A stretch of 64,000 nucleotides of DNA, from the NCBI GenBank assembly GCA_013397795.1, contig VZTJ01001735.1, positions 663,960 through 727,959 on the forward strand. Reading direction: 5' to 3'. The DNA comes from Orthonyx spaldingii (Eukaryota > Chordata > Aves > Passeriformes > Orthonychidae). Both the position numbers and the translations under genes were made by a program. The notes under the pieces are model-generated. The model saw only the letters and a list, made by a program, of their open reading frames with translations, ran no database searches and was not told where the DNA came from. Shown in pieces: positions 24,801 to 39,800 of the stretch (position 1 is the first letter of the stretch; the number at the start of each line of letters is the position of its first letter).

Positions 24801-27800
24801 GTGCTTTAAAACATAAAAAGGTATGCAAGATTATTCCTATTTTCCTGTCTTGAACTGAAGATCATATGCTGTCCATTGTATCCTCCTAAGGCAAGAATAT
24901 TTCTGTCAGCTGCCAGAGGTAATACTGCTCTAAAATTCTGTGAATACTTGAATGTTAGTTGCTCAAGGGAGGGGCAGCATGAGGAACTGTTCTCTAATTA
25001 TAGGATGTATTCAGAACGAAAATGGACTAAATGCAGAGTGGTGCTCCAGCTCTCTTGAGGTTGTCTGATCACACATTTCAGGGTTAGTCTGTCTTTACAA
25101 TGCACACTATGCGGTAGACAGTGGGATAAATTCATATTTCTGAGCCTACTGTTATCAAAACTAGGGATTTTTTGCTGCAGTTATCTGTTTCTTTTTAGGT
25201 TGTTTTTTTTTCTTTTGTTATTTTGTTTAGTTGTTTTTTAGTCTTATCTATACATTCAACTTCTCCAGAACTTTGTGTTAGCATTTGAAATTCTTTTCAA
25301 ATCGTAGTTAATCCTTTTTTTTCTAAATAATTAATCCCAGTGAATACGTACACTTCTAATGTATTGAATAGTTACCTAGGTCCTCTACAGGAACCTTGAA
25401 TTTAACATGTCAGCTATTTATCTGATGATTTAAAATAATTCTTAAAGGGCTATAAAAAGGGAGAATTGTCTTGTGCAGCTTGAGAGTTTATTTAGCCCCA
25501 AAAAATTATTATTTTAAACCTTGCTGTCCCTGGACGAGCAATTGCTTTGGGCTTATGTTGAGGATATGGAAAGGTGTGTATGGCATCTTTTGCTTTTGGA
25601 ATGGTCCAAAATCAAATGCTTTTGCTCCTTCTCATTCCCTCTTCCTAGAAGCTTCCTTATTCCCAAACCCATGAGAAAGCAGTTTTATTTCATAGCAGTT
25701 AACAGCATGCCTGAACTTTGGAGGAAAGGAACAAGGACTGTAGGGTGATGCTGTGCATCCTGTAATCTGTTCACCACCAAAACATACTGCAGTGGTGGTA
25801 CAGGAGAGCATGAGGAAATGATACTTTTTTTCAACATATAGTGGAAATTGCAGCAGATACTGGAAACCCCTGGTCAAGTGACTTGATGATTATATGTAGT
25901 TATATCTCTGTGATGGGAGGGTTATTAGCTGCTGAATTTAAAAAAATAAAGGGAACAGGGAAAAGGGCAAAGATAGGATAAAATGTAAAAGTAAAAGGTA
26001 CTGTTCCAGTGTGCATGGCTGTCCTCATCCTGGAGTCACGAGTAGCTTTACCTCTGACTTTGTGAAAAGCAAGTTTAGCTGAAAGCTGTAAGTTTCTAAA
26101 ACACTTAGTCTTAATACGTGTGTAGTAGAGGCTTTATTATGAGTCATATTTGATTGGATGCTATGATGTAAACCTCTCTTTGCTTCAGATAACCTTTAGT
26201 TTAAAGTCTTAGAGATGGAAGAAACAAAAATCATGAAATAAAAGCATTTTCTTTTTTTTTTTTTTTTCTTTGGGAGGGAGCTTATGAGGAGGGAAGTTTG
26301 TTCTCCTTTTAAAAATTGAGGAGCAGTGCTCGACTCAGTTATATATTTTGTAGTTTGCAGAAGTTTTACAGCTCAATGTACCTAGTAACTAAGTTTGAAA
26401 ACTAGAACAAGTGCAGCAAAGAGAAGCTTTCTTATCACAAACATTACTGAGGTATTTGATGTTAAAAAATAAGTATTGTAGCTCAGAACGGTCTTGGTTC
26501 AACCAGATCTATTACCCACCAATCTAAAGTTCACAGACTTGCATATTGAAAGAAATTTGAGGTTAGAAATAAAGAGTGTTTTGATTATTACAGTATATTT
26601 TAAAACTCTTTCTTAAAATTGTTTTAGACAGGGCATACTTCACAACTGTTCACCCCTGTCCTAATGATTCAGTTTCTTTTTTTCCCATACAGATTGTTTT
26701 CCATCCTCACAGTTGATACATACTCCATTTGTCTTAGCATTAGCTTTTACTTTATAAATGTTTCCAGCATTTAATTTCCAAGGTTTTCCTTGTTTGCAGC
26801 TGTTTTATCCTGCTGTTATATGGAATTAGATTAATCAGTCAGTTTTACTGGCACACTAACAACGAAGTTCAGTGTTAGAGCCCCTGTAATGACTTCATTA
26901 TGTATGATTTCTCATTTGCACTTGTGAACTCAGTTTACCAGGCAACATCAATAAACTAAAACACTGCCCCCGTTTTCCACAGTAAGATGTTTTATGTTCA
27001 CCTTGCTTTGCCCTTTCAGTCCTTTTTTCAAGCTCCTTTTTTTAACCTCCAGAGATTTCCTCCAGATTAGCCTTTTCCCCACCTGCTTTGGAGCATCCCA
27101 TCTCCCCATTAATGAAAATGTTCATGATATCCTGGGTAAATGGGTAATCTTATGGGAAGCCTCAACTAAGGAACTTATCGTGTTTGAAGAGAGCTTGAGA
27201 ATCAAAAGTTTACTGTATACTGACATATAAACAATGAAGGGCTGTATAAGAAGGAAGCAGTTGTATTACCTTTCTGTAGTAGTTATTAATACACTTGCAT
27301 AACTGTTTCTGGAAGACTGTTCTGTTGGAGAAGGGTCAGGGGAGAACCACAAATATCTCAGGAATGACTGGAGTAGTTGAAAGCATGCCTGGTTGTGGAA
27401 AACCTCCTGGAATTCAATCTGGTTAGTGTTAACAAGGGGAATAAAGAGGGGCTTTGCCTAGTCCCTAGGAAGCATACCACAACAAACAGAAATTTGGTAA
27501 GACAGTTTTTCAACTGTAGGAAGACAAAGGGAGAACTAAATATAATGTCTGGAGGTTCAGTTTGACTAGGAATAAGGTGTACATTTTTTAACAGAGTGTT
27601 TGAGAACAGGAAAAACTGGCAACTACTTGGTGGTTTTCTGTGTGTTAAATTTGCTTTAGTCATCACAAGGTGGCAATTGCTATCCATATCCTTCAGTTTT
27701 AGAACTTGAGTAAAGAAGAATCTTTCCATATTGGTTCCCCTAGGTAGAATGATGTCTATTTTTCAGTCCAGTTATTCTTCAAGAAAATGTTGAGACCTGT

Positions 27801-30800
27801 TCCCTTCACAGATGCACACATATTTTTTATTTTATTTCTGACTGTAGCCGTTCTGCTTTTCAAAAGAGCTTTAGAATAACTCCATCTGCTATCTTTTTTG
27901 GCAGCGCATTTTAAATATCTGCAAACACCTTCTGTTTATTTTCATTGTATGGTCTGGTGGCCCATAATGGAGTGGTTCTGCTTCTGTTATCACTCACTGT
28001 TGGCAAGTGAGGAAGAGTGCACGTTAAAACGTGCAGCAGGGTAACCTGTGGCTATAGGAATGAATCCATAGCCAGTTTTGCTGCTCTGTGTTACTACAAT
28101 GCTCTGCTTTGTTCTCTGGAAGAGGTATGGGATTTTTTTTCCCTCTTAGAGAAAAAAAGGCTATAAAGATGGATTTCAGAATATTTAGGCAGAATTTTTG
28201 CAGAGGGCACTAGGTTATCTTCAATGTGTGTTGCTATGCAGGGAAGGGAAAGTTTAGGAGGGAATAAAATGCCAGTCTTGAACACTATTTGCTTGTGGGG
28301 ATTTAATCTCCTTTCTGGTTTTCAAGCAGAACCTTAGCTATGTGATATTTAAGAAAACAAAAAACATCTACCATAGATTCAAATTGTCATGAATAATTGA
28401 TTAATAATAATCCAATTCTCAAGATTAAATACCTAAAATATGCTCATGTTTTACAGATAGAAAGGTCATTGCTATCCATCATTTTCTAGCTTCAATTGCC
28501 TCTTTCTCTTCCATCGAGCACCTGGATCTTCAGAGAAAGGGATGCTTCTTTCAGCTCTGTGGGGATCAAACAATTTTACATGTTCTTGTGGCCATAATTT
28601 TATTTACTATATTCTGAAATAAAAACCTAGATATTTTTATCATTTTGTTTTCTATATTTTTATGTTGATGTTTTCACTTTACATGATTATTTATTTAACT
28701 TTAAGGTCTGGAGATTCCTTTCTTTGTCCGACTAAGTGAGTGATTTCTGTAGTTTAAGTTAGGCTATTTGTGTTGGGGACTTTTTTTTTTTCGCAGCAAG
28801 AAGCAGATAACATGCTGTTAGAAGTCTTTGTTTTGTTTGATATTAATCCAGATATCTTTCCTTGGCTGTTCTCTGACGCACAGTCATCTTACAATTATTG
28901 TGATTTCAGATGATCCTGTTTATTCTGTCTATAAAATAGTGCAAAGTGCTCGAGTTGACTTAAATGGTTCTTTTCAAAGCTAGAAAGCGTGACAAATACG
29001 GTCTTCTTGCAGCATAACAGTGTGTGACTGTATGCTGAACAGGGTGTAGAATAGATTAATGGAAATTATTCAAAATATATTACTGAGTTTGAAAGGTGTA
29101 TTCTATTAGTTAAAGAAGTGATTTATGTACAATGTTCCAAATACACCCAGGTATAAAAATCTGTTAACCTATGAATGAACAAAACTTAATCAAGTCAGTA
29201 TTTATACAGCAGCACAGTATTTGATATTTAGAACCTTCTTTTTAAAAAGATTAATCTTTGAGAAATCTGGCTAGTAGAAGCAATAGAGGAGTAGATGTCC
29301 TCCCTGAGAACTCCTCTCCCAGAGATTTTCTAATCCTCTCCCCAGCAGAGAACTAGCCTGTGTTACTTCAGTTTCTTCCCCGATCTGGCAGTTCTCTTAC
29401 TACAAATGCTCCAAAAGTCTTCAAAAAACTTCTCACTCCTATTGAGGGGCCTGGTGAGTTGCACAACTAAAGCCTTTCCCTTTGATTTTCATTTTACCCT
29501 CTCCTGGATAGACAGGGATTTTCATAGATAGCTATACCATTAAGAGTTACAGTTTTCAGAGTCTGACTGGGGCTTTGGTGTTTAGCCTGGAGAAAAAGAT
29601 ACTCGGGGGAGACCTTATCATTCTCACAAGCTGCCTGAAAGGAGGCTGTGGCCAGGTGGGGGTTGGCCTCTTTTCCCAGGACAAGAGGACACAGTCTCAA
29701 GCTGCACCAGGGGAGCTTTAGGTTGGTTGTCAGGAAGAATTCCTTCACAGAAAGGATAATCAGATGTTGGAATGGACTACCCAGGGAGATGGTGGAGTCA
29801 CCATCCTCCACTGGAAATGTTTAATGAAAGACTGGACATGGCACTTAGTGCCATAATCTAGTTGACATGGTGATGTTCTGTCATAAGTTGGACTCGATCT
29901 CAGAAGTCTTCTGCAACCTAATTGATCCCATGTGATTCTGTGTTTACAGAAGTCACTGTGAAACGACCTGACTGTTGGTGAAATTAGTAGTCCCTTGTAA
30001 AAAGAGCTGCTGCAAGGTGCAAATGTTTTCTGTGTAGCCTCTTCCCTTCAATTCTAGGTTGAATGCTCTAAGGAAATGCTAATGATGGACTTAGATGAGA
30101 CATTTGTATACTCTGTGGTGACTCCATGTCAAGAAATAAACTTCTTGCGGTTGTTGATCCATTTACAGAACAGTACTCAAACTTCACTGAGAACTTTAAA
30201 CTGTTCCAGATGGCCATAAGATAGATGTATGTATTCTGCATATCACTAGTAGCCAGAATTACTTGGAGCCTTTTAGTTTCTGTTTTATTTTACTTCAGAC
30301 TCTCAAAATGTTATCTGAATTTATGGTCTGAGGCTGAGGAAGTTTGGATGGCAGTAATCATCAGTACCAGACAAAGGTGAAATTCTTTAAGTAACATGAA
30401 GATTACTGTGCTTGCTTTGTTTGGGCCTGAAGTAAATTGTATCTTAATTTCAGAATATTTTCCTGTGTTGTATTGGTACTATCTCAGAATTAATCATGTT
30501 GTTATGCCTATATGGGAAAGAATAGTTCCATTCTTTTTCTGATTAATTCCTCATATAGGGGAAAAAGCAGAATATGCTTGTAGGAGTTCCTTAAAGAGGA
30601 AGAATAATAAAACTCTTAACTGCGTTCTATGTGAAATGTTATACTACCAAACCAATGAGTCAGTGTGGTTTTAGTCCTCTGTTTTCAGTACTAAGAATAT
30701 TTAGTAAGCCATATTTAGCAAAGAAAACACTAAATTACAAAGTGTATGAAAGTATTATCATCTGAGACATACTTTTAGGAACCTGTCTGCTGGCAAAAAT

Positions 30801-33800
30801 GTCATGAACTTAAACCATGGCAAAAGTTCTTGTTTTCTCATTTTAGATTTAATTTTGTATTTGCTGTCATGGATGTGAAAAGCTTGGAGCAAGTTTATAC
30901 AGCTCAAAGATAGTACTGGATATTGTGTTTACATCAAAATAATTAAATGAATTCCTCAAAGTTTAAGAGTCAAAATAGTTTTTAACTCTCTGTGAATTTT
31001 CTATTTGCTGATAAAAAAGTGAAAGAGGAAGAGATCATAGCAGAAGCCTAAGCTAAGTAGTCATGGTTAAACAGTTTTCTTCTTTATATACCTATACAGA
31101 GGAAAGAGAGGTCTGAATACTGCTTAATTCTTATGCATTCTGATAATGTGGTATCTATAGAGCAAAAGTACCCACAGGAACTTTCCCTGAAGGTATTTTT
31201 ATAAAAGACAAGGAAAAACAGGAGCCTATGACCTATTGGTGTGTTGTTGTGGTGTGGTTTTCTGTTTTCCCTTAAAAAATCCTTCATAATCCAAACCCGG
31301 AGGAGCCTCTTGAAAAACATTAAAATGTCAAACAGCTGTGGTCACTCAGGCTATTTCTAATACCAATTTTGTTAAATCATTTTACTGATGAAGTAGGCCT
31401 CCAGATATATTGAGGCTTGATTTAAGAGAATGATTAATTATTTGCCATTTGAGTGTTAACTCTTTTTGAATGAACTGTAGTGTTCTGGCATGTGAGAAAT
31501 ATATTTTTGTGTGGAGACTGCTCTTGAAGTCTGTGATTGTAAAATCCAAACCCATGCATTCTAACACAAGAACTTTTCAAATTCTGAGTTTGTCTGGACC
31601 CATGAATTTTAGAGGCTTAAATTTTACTTCTAAACTTTCTTCCCGCAAATTCTATGCAGTATCTCAATTACAATGTTTTCACTTCGAACTATAAATATTA
31701 TGACACTTGTTTGGAGAAAACTTTAGCAATGCTAATGTTAATTACAGCAGAATTTCAACTAAGAGACTATTTCCTGTTGCAGAGGTTCCTCAAGTTTGAG
31801 TTTTATTGATTTATAGCTCAGACTTTAGGTTGTTTAATGTTTGCATAAAATGTTAAGAAGTTTGCTTTTGAGACAAGTCAAGTAGAGCAAACTGTTAGGC
31901 AAGCCTGTAAAAAGAATGGCTTGTGAGTCAGATTTGACCTTCAGGGCAAGTTTTTGCTACTGAGAGACAGCATAAACTATTTGCCCGTTCTTTGGCAGAT
32001 CAGGGGCAAACCTGTCTTCAGGTATGGGTTACTCTGAAATAGATCTTCAAAAATAAAACCTCTTAGCCAGTTAGAAGGCATCTACCTTTCCCCATCTCCT
32101 TTCTTCAACTGGACGGGGGCATATTTTGACTGTATTCCATAAGTTGCAAGTTGAAATAGAATTTACATTTTGACAGAAAAGCAAGGAAAGATTATTATGC
32201 TGACCAGAAATGTCTGTAAGAGCAGTGTCAAACCAGAATGAACATCTTTTAGGTCTGTACAATTGAGTAATACAGGAGATCGGTGAACAATACTCGTTCT
32301 GCTTGAATTTCAGAATGAAGGAAACTAAGTTTTGGTGAGAAGGTTTGGGATTAACCTGCCTGGAAAGGCTTGTCTGAGGAATCAAACTCAGTTTTTCAGA
32401 GAGGTGATGCAGAAAAATATTTGGATGGTGAGGCAGGATACAGAGCTAACTTTGGATAATGTACATGTAGTTTTCTTACAGGTCATTTTATCAAATTAGA
32501 CCATCTCATTTAGTATTTCCCAGCTCACTTTGTAACTATGGCTTTGTGAAGTATTTCCCGACCTCAATATATATTCTTTTTACTGTGTGATGACTTTTTA
32601 GCGATGAGTCACTATCATATTTATAATATAAAATCAGTATTGGTAAATATTTTTAAACAGTAATAGATCATTCAGTGGGACTGGATGCTGATCACGCTAT
32701 GAAGTAACCAGCCATGTACATTGAGGCAGCTGAAGTAGCTGTAGAGATCTACGTGCTTCGTGAGAGTCTTCTTTACAGCCCTCCTGTAAGCTGTTCTGTG
32801 CTGGATCAAATCTTGGAAACGTGCAACTAGTGTGCGTTTTGTATTTACAACAAATAAGACAATGTTTAACTTTGGAAATATGGAAGGGAAAAAAACCAAC
32901 TCACAACACTTTTTAAAGGAGGAATTCTAGTAAAAGGTACTTTTTTTTATCTGTTAGTCTTCTTGTTCCACTCCTTTGTCTCCCACTTGATTTTCTGATT
33001 CCCATTTGTAGCTTAGTGTTGTGCCTGAGGAATCTTTTTCTTACAATTTAGTTGACAGACTTAAGTTTAAGTAAATCACTCTTTGGTTTTGACTGTTTGA
33101 GTTATCACAGAACATCTGCTACTCTAGCATTTTCAGAAGAACAGTGAGATTTCATTTGCTGTGCTATGCACCCTCCTTGAACAAGAGAAAATAACCTGGC
33201 AAAAGCTTTTGTTCACTATCACATCTGCATCCACACCAGGGATTCTGCTGTGATAGCTGGAATAGGGCAAAAAGTTCAGGTCTCATTATTAATATTTTGT
33301 GGAATATTTTTTGAACAGGTCCTTATGGAAAAGAAGAGAAGACTTGTTTGATAGCACAGGGAAGGTTTTGATAGAATAATACACTTTGCTTTCAAAACTT
33401 GGAGATAGAGGTACATTTCACGATGGCTATAATGGCATGGCACTTCAAAGTATGGATTTTAAAAAAAAATTTTTAGAATTTAGGGTAATTCAGGAAGAAA
33501 GCAAAGGGTGCGTATCAGTGATGTGGTGGAGTCAATGTTGGAAGAATGCTGAAGGTTTGTTCCTATTTTTAATAAATTATTCTGCATCCTCTTTTCCATA
33601 TTTGTCTTATGAAGTAAAAAGATGAAGACTGACCCATTCCTGTAATAATTCTGACACTAAGACATTTTTCTTTTTTCTGTTTGCATGATTTTCTCTAGTG
33701 CCCCCTTTTCCTATTTTTCGTGTTTGTTTGTCTGTTTCCTTGCTTGAACAGTCCTTTGTTTCCCTGCTTCTTTCTCGATTACAGTGACATACCGGTAAGC

Positions 33801-36800
33801 AATGACAGGAAGGTTGTGCTTAGAGGCTGACTGGAAATATTTTAAAGTGCTTCAGTACAAAAGTCTGTTTTAGCATCTATGTGTTAACGTCAACAATTAA
33901 GGTGGTTTTTAAGTAGCAATGAAGCTTCTTGTTAGCAAGAGTAATCTGACTATTGGAGAATTAAAAGTGAATTCAATATTTTGTAAAGACACTGTGCAAT
34001 TCAGGCAAAAACCCCAGCTGTTAAACTTTACAACACACTATGAAACTCAACTTCTAGAGCCATGTGATTCTGTGAGATTTAAATTTTCATAAAATAAAAA
34101 AGTTAACCTGGTCTTAGTTTGTAGCTACTGACAAAAGCAGAAGGTTAAAGACTGAAAATTGGGAATGCCAATAAAAAGGATGTATTTAAAAATATTCATG
34201 ATTTTTGAGTAGTTTGGCTTCTCAGTACCACACTACCAAAACAGGGAATTCTGGCTAAATTATCATAATGCTAATTAAATAAAAGGTGGTAGGGAAATAG
34301 TCCCATTGTGAGTTGTAAGTTCTAGCAGCCTCAGAAAGTGTTATGTCACAGTAAAATGTAGCCAGTTATACTGAAGGAACATGAAAGAAAAGGGTGCTGG
34401 AATTAACTCCAAATGGCAAATTAAAAGGCAGATTGGCAGGACTCTTTAGCAGAGTGGATAAGGTAGTATTAAAAACAGTGCAGTTCTGTCCCTGTAGCAG
34501 TTGTTTGAGTGGTTTCCTCAGTGTTTTTGTTTGGGGCCAAGAAATGAGGCTGAGCTATTTGCCAGGCAGGGAATAGCTGCACAGCACGGAGGGATGGAGC
34601 AGCAGCTTGGCTCACCCCTCACCAGCCTGGTCCAGTGCTGCTGTTGCTGCTGATGCCGTGAACGCTTCTGTGTGGCTGAAGGCTTGTGCAAGCAGCAAGG
34701 GAAGGTTGCTTGTGTTTGATGAAGTTGCTGTCTATGCTATGCTGCGTGTTGGATCTTTTTGGGTAAGAGAAGCTTGCTGTGTCAGCTGTGACTTTTTAAA
34801 GCTCTTGAACTGTAAAAGGACAAAAAGTAGTAGTTAAATTCTAATGCTTTCACTTAAAATGCTGTTTCTTTTCTGTGAAATCCTTCAGCTTATTGCAAAA
34901 CCTTGTAAGAAAATATTTTTAAAATGTATAAATAGACATTTTTCAGTATTGTGAATAATACTGACATAGCACAGATTTCACTGCTCTAACTGCACTATAT
35001 TAAAAAAAAGTAATTAATGTGCAGAAAGATTTTAAATTTTTCTTTTGTGAATAAAGGGAAGTGTGTCTTCTAAATAAGACAAAAAGTTTTCAAAAAAAAA
35101 ATCCACGTTGCAAGAAGTACTGATTCAAAGCATGGACATCTCAAATTTAAATGCTACTTAAAAATATTTTTAAACAAAAGGTGGACCAAATAAATTTCAA
35201 TGGGTCTAATTGCAAAGTTTTGTAAGTTGAAAGAAATATTTTTAATAGAGAATGAAAATAATTCCATAGGTAATGTTAAATGCTTTTAAACATGTTGGCA
35301 TGAGAATAATCCCTATCTGCATGTTAGAAATAAAAACTAGTATTTTACTACTAATATCGTTTGGGTGCAACAATTTCGTAGGGAATTATATCTTGCTTCA
35401 TGAACAGAGCGGAGAATCAGAATTTTAGCTCAGTTGTGGAATGAAAGAAAAATGTTTTACAGGTAATTTCATCCCATTAAGAGAATTTATCTATTTCTTC
35501 AGCTAGTCTGATGCTTTCTCCTTGGAGTTAATGCATTTGTTTCTCTGAATTTTTGTGCTTGTAGCTGTTGGTCACTGCTGTGACACTGTATTTTTCTAAC
35601 AGGACAGATTTGTAACTGTCTGGCTCAGATATCAGAGCTTTCTTGTGTGTTGTTTGAGCAGCTTATGCTTTGCTTCCTTTCAGGAAACCAAGTGCATCGT
35701 TTTTACAGGAAGTTCACTCTTGGCCAGGCACGGTCGGCAGTCTGACTTTTGCGCTGCTCTAAGGGCTGTACCCATGAGGAACAGGCAAAAGCTCATTTAG
35801 CTTTTTTATTTTTATTACTATGTTGAATTCATGGAATAGAGGTCATTATGAAAACTTGGCCAGGATGTGTGGGTTTTTCCAGCCAAGTCAGAAGGAGGTC
35901 CTCCTAAATCATTTTGGTAGAATATGGTAGATAAGCAGTTAAGTAAGAAATATTTGCCTTCTTTGCTTAGTATTGGTGACAATGATTGCCTGTTGAGTGC
36001 ATTCAGTTTTGAATTTGACACACAAACCTCTCAGTTGAAAAAGGTTTATATTCTGAAATATTCTATTACCTTTTCCTTTAGCATATGAAACAACGATTTT
36101 TGAGTCAACGTTAAACTGCTGGTGGGGTGGGGAAGGGAAAAGACAGTGAGCTCTGATACAGAGGTTCAGCCTTTTAGTCCATGGTTGCTTGTGGCTTTGA
36201 ATCTAGGGAAGAAAAAAAGATAATATAGGTTTTTCAAGGACTCTGATAAAAGGACACTTTTCAAAGCATTTTTTCAATAATCTTACTTGTACAGCTTGCA
36301 CAAAACCATTTTGGGTTAGATGGTGCGTTATCACTTCAAGGGACACCAAAACAGTTAGTTCAAAAGGGAAAAAAGAGCTCTCGTTTCTGGGTCATCCTGG
36401 TGCCAAGCTGGTGCGTTAGTGGTGTATAGCAGCCCATGAGACAGCATTGGTGACGGTAGTTCTGCCTGGAATTTCTGTGTGTGACTCAAAATCTTTTGGT
36501 GACCTGAGGTCTCTGGAGTGCTTTGGCATGGGGAAGCCCCACTCATCCAGCCCATGGGCATGGGAGCCAGGTGGATTGGTGAGGGGTGTCCTGTACCCAT
36601 CTGCTAGACCCTGCTTGCCATAAGGGAATTCTTGCAGCTGAAGAACATCCATAACAGAGACTAAATCTTCTCAGTGTGTTTAGTGTTGTCTAGATGCTCC
36701 TTCTTGTTCTCATCACACTTTTTTAGGGTTAGGATATTTCCTGCTGGATATGTCAGGATCAGGATATGTCCTGGTGGACATTTGCTGCTCTTTCTACCAT

Positions 36801-39800
36801 GTTTCCAAATCTTTTTTCTCCTACTGGTAATTGCTCTCTTAACTATGCAGTCTGCAGTTATGAAAAGCTGGGTCATGAAGTGTTATTGTTGTGGACCTCA
36901 AGTCCTCACCCTGCTTTCTGACACAGAATTTCCATTTTCCATTCTGCTGCTATTGCTGAATGTGGCTGATTTTTGGCCTGGGCTCCAGGATTCCCTCTGA
37001 CCTCGAGCAGAAGTGGAGCTATTGCTTCAGTGCTAGATCACTGTATAAGTATGAAGTGTTTGTCTATGTTATGTTTCACTGCTTATCAACTAATGATTTA
37101 TCATTTAATTCTTTTCTTACTTGTAATATCTGTAGCAAATACGTCAGATCTACTGGGATTTTACTGGTGAATTTTTTTGCTGCTTCTTCCATACACTTTT
37201 CTGCCCTCACAGACTGAAGTGGCTCAGCTCACTATGTATTTTTTCTGTTTGTCTCCTTCCCCTCCAGTGCTGTCTTCTTCTGGGTGGTTCCTATCTGCTC
37301 ATTTTTCTTTTGATGTTTTTGCCCTGCTATTGTTTTAATAATGTAAAATCCCAAGTTTTACCCTTTTATTTGTAGTTACTGTCCCTTTGCTTCCCCTGTT
37401 CCATTTTTCTTGCAGCTGTGCTTTTTTTCTTTTTTCCTTTGGTTTTCTGGTACTTTGTATCAGCTGATGCAAAACTTAGCATCAGCTATTGGTTGCGAGA
37501 AAGAATAACAGAGAGAAAATAAGTGCAGCAATGGAATCAAAAACTCAGTTATCAATGTATATATTACTATATTTGTACTCATGTTCTGTGTTTCCCTGCC
37601 ACGTTTTTACATAGTCCTCTCTTCATTGCTGTTACTATGTTTCACTCCTATTTTTGATTTCTGCAATTAGTTAGTATAGTCAATAGTATTGTTAAGTAAT
37701 CGGATATTACTTAAAATTACAGAGATTACCAAAGATAGTGCACTGAGAACAGGTGATCACACTTGAGGTGGAACTTTCTAGAATCTTCTGAAATTCTGTC
37801 ACTTACATGAGCTGAGGGCTAGAAATCAAGGGAGCAGTGAACATTAAGGGAATTGCTCATTCCAAGCATTTCCCTTCAAGTTCTTTTTAAAACCAAGTAC
37901 AACCAGTTTATATGCATTTTTTTGTATGAGTTTAGCTGACCACTGTAATCTGGACATCTGGACACTTGGGATATATGGTCAGTGGAAAATAGACCTGACC
38001 TCAGAATATCTTCTCACTCAGAGGCGAATGCTGAATGGGCTTGGCTGAGAAGCTGTTGCCTGCATTCTTTCCTGTGGTGAAAGGGAGTCTGGTTTGTCAG
38101 TGGTTGTGGGGGTTTTGAGGAAGGGAGCAGGAGCTGCTGGAGGCAGGAGGACCTGTTTGTGCACTTGCTCAGGTTACGGCTCTAAATGACACTGAGGTTA
38201 TCTCTCCTGTCTGGTGCATCCTGCTGTGCCGCTTACGAGGCAATACCCAGCAAGCGATATCCTGTTGTTTGTAGCTTCTCTTTGATGTTTTTTACTTTAT
38301 TTGGGAACAAGTAATGGGTGAGGAGCATCAAAACTGTTTCAAATATTTGAGACTTAATGTCTCAAATTCCATGGGACACCAGTGTGTCTTTATGCAGTGG
38401 TATAACTATATATTGTAGTGGGGACGAATAGCATAACTACTGTAATGTCATGCCAACAGGTTGTATTACCTGTAGTGGTTGGTTAACCTTTCTTTTAAAA
38501 TTGGAGCTCCAGAAGCAAAGCATTCTGTTCCTCAGTAAGATGGATTATATTGCACTCCTAGTGCCCTTTATCGTTTCAGGGACTGTCTTCACATTTAGGA
38601 AATGGCTGATTATTTGTGTTGAAGAAAGAGACTGATTTCATTACTTCAAGAATTAGCAAAAAGCTAATCCTCTGATTCTTAATGCATTGATTATTTAGTT
38701 CTCATATCCAATTTTTACAAGCCACTGTGCATTATAAAGGAAGATTTAACAACAACCAACCAAAAAAAAACCCCAAGTAGATGAAGATGCCTCTTAATAA
38801 ATTACCTCTGTAGAAAACACAGGGCAACATAACTAAACATCTCACCTTAAATTTAAAAAAAGTCTTGAGTAAAAAAACCAAAAGCCAACCCACCAAACAA
38901 CAAACTAGCTGCAGTAGTAATTAATGAATCTATTAATATATGCCCTAGGAATGTTGGAATGGTGACCACCAGTAAACCTGCCATTCCACATGTCTGTGCA
39001 ACTGTTACCACTGCAGTACACAGCTAGCACTATAAAACATCAGAGTAAACACAGTACAATTCTTTTCCAGTCCTAGCAGAATGTGTGAGAAGAAAAATGG
39101 GTACAGAAATGTCACAAGTGGAAATCTTGCAGTAAAATTTCCTCCTTTTGAGCACAACTTTATATCAGGATTTGTTCCCCAGGTGCATGTGTGTCTGTTA
39201 CCTATAATGCCCTCATTTGTGTTTTGCTCTTGGTATTTTGTGGTGAGTTCCTGTTGTTTGTTCTCAAGAAGTGACAAACAATGCTACAGTAAGAACTACA
39301 TTCAACTTTATGTAGGTATAGTTTAACAATCATTGCATTATGTGAATTACCTTTATTTCTAATTATATTGCGATCTACCAAGAATTCCCAGATCATCTGC
39401 AAAGTTTATCATAGATGACAATATTTGCAGTCTCAGAAAAAAACATCGCTAATGATGGCAAGATGTGTGTTTGATAAAGAAGAATAATTTGCTGACAGTC
39501 TAATGGTAATTAGCAGCCAAAGGGTATTTTGATTCTGAGATAATTGTTACAAGATAGGTAACTAAAAATGTTAGGGATTTACTCAGTTTAGCAAAGATTT
39601 AAAATTTGCTGTTGCAGTCATTAAAGAAAATCAGTGGGCATTTGTTCATTTTGCAAAATCATATCAGGAAAAAGGATTTGTAAATAGAGAAATTCACTCC
39701 ATATTTTCAGTTGGAATGCTTCTCAACTTCATAAACCCTGGCTACCAGCCCTGCTCATGCATCCCTGTGGTAACTGCATCTTTCCGGGTATGTCAAAGAC

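Noticed and set aside
27358..27729. Minus-strand open frame of 123 codons
   Set aside because: It is largely antisense to a diverged CR1-like fragment and has no domain character.
36355..36652. Two overlapping minus-strand frames of about 80 codons in a slightly GC-richer patch
   Set aside because: They overlap in different frames and neither has splice or start support. A repeat fragment is possible but could not be matched.
36722..36781. Imperfect duplication around GGATATGTC/GGATATTTC
   Set aside because: Too short and diverged to call a repeat element.
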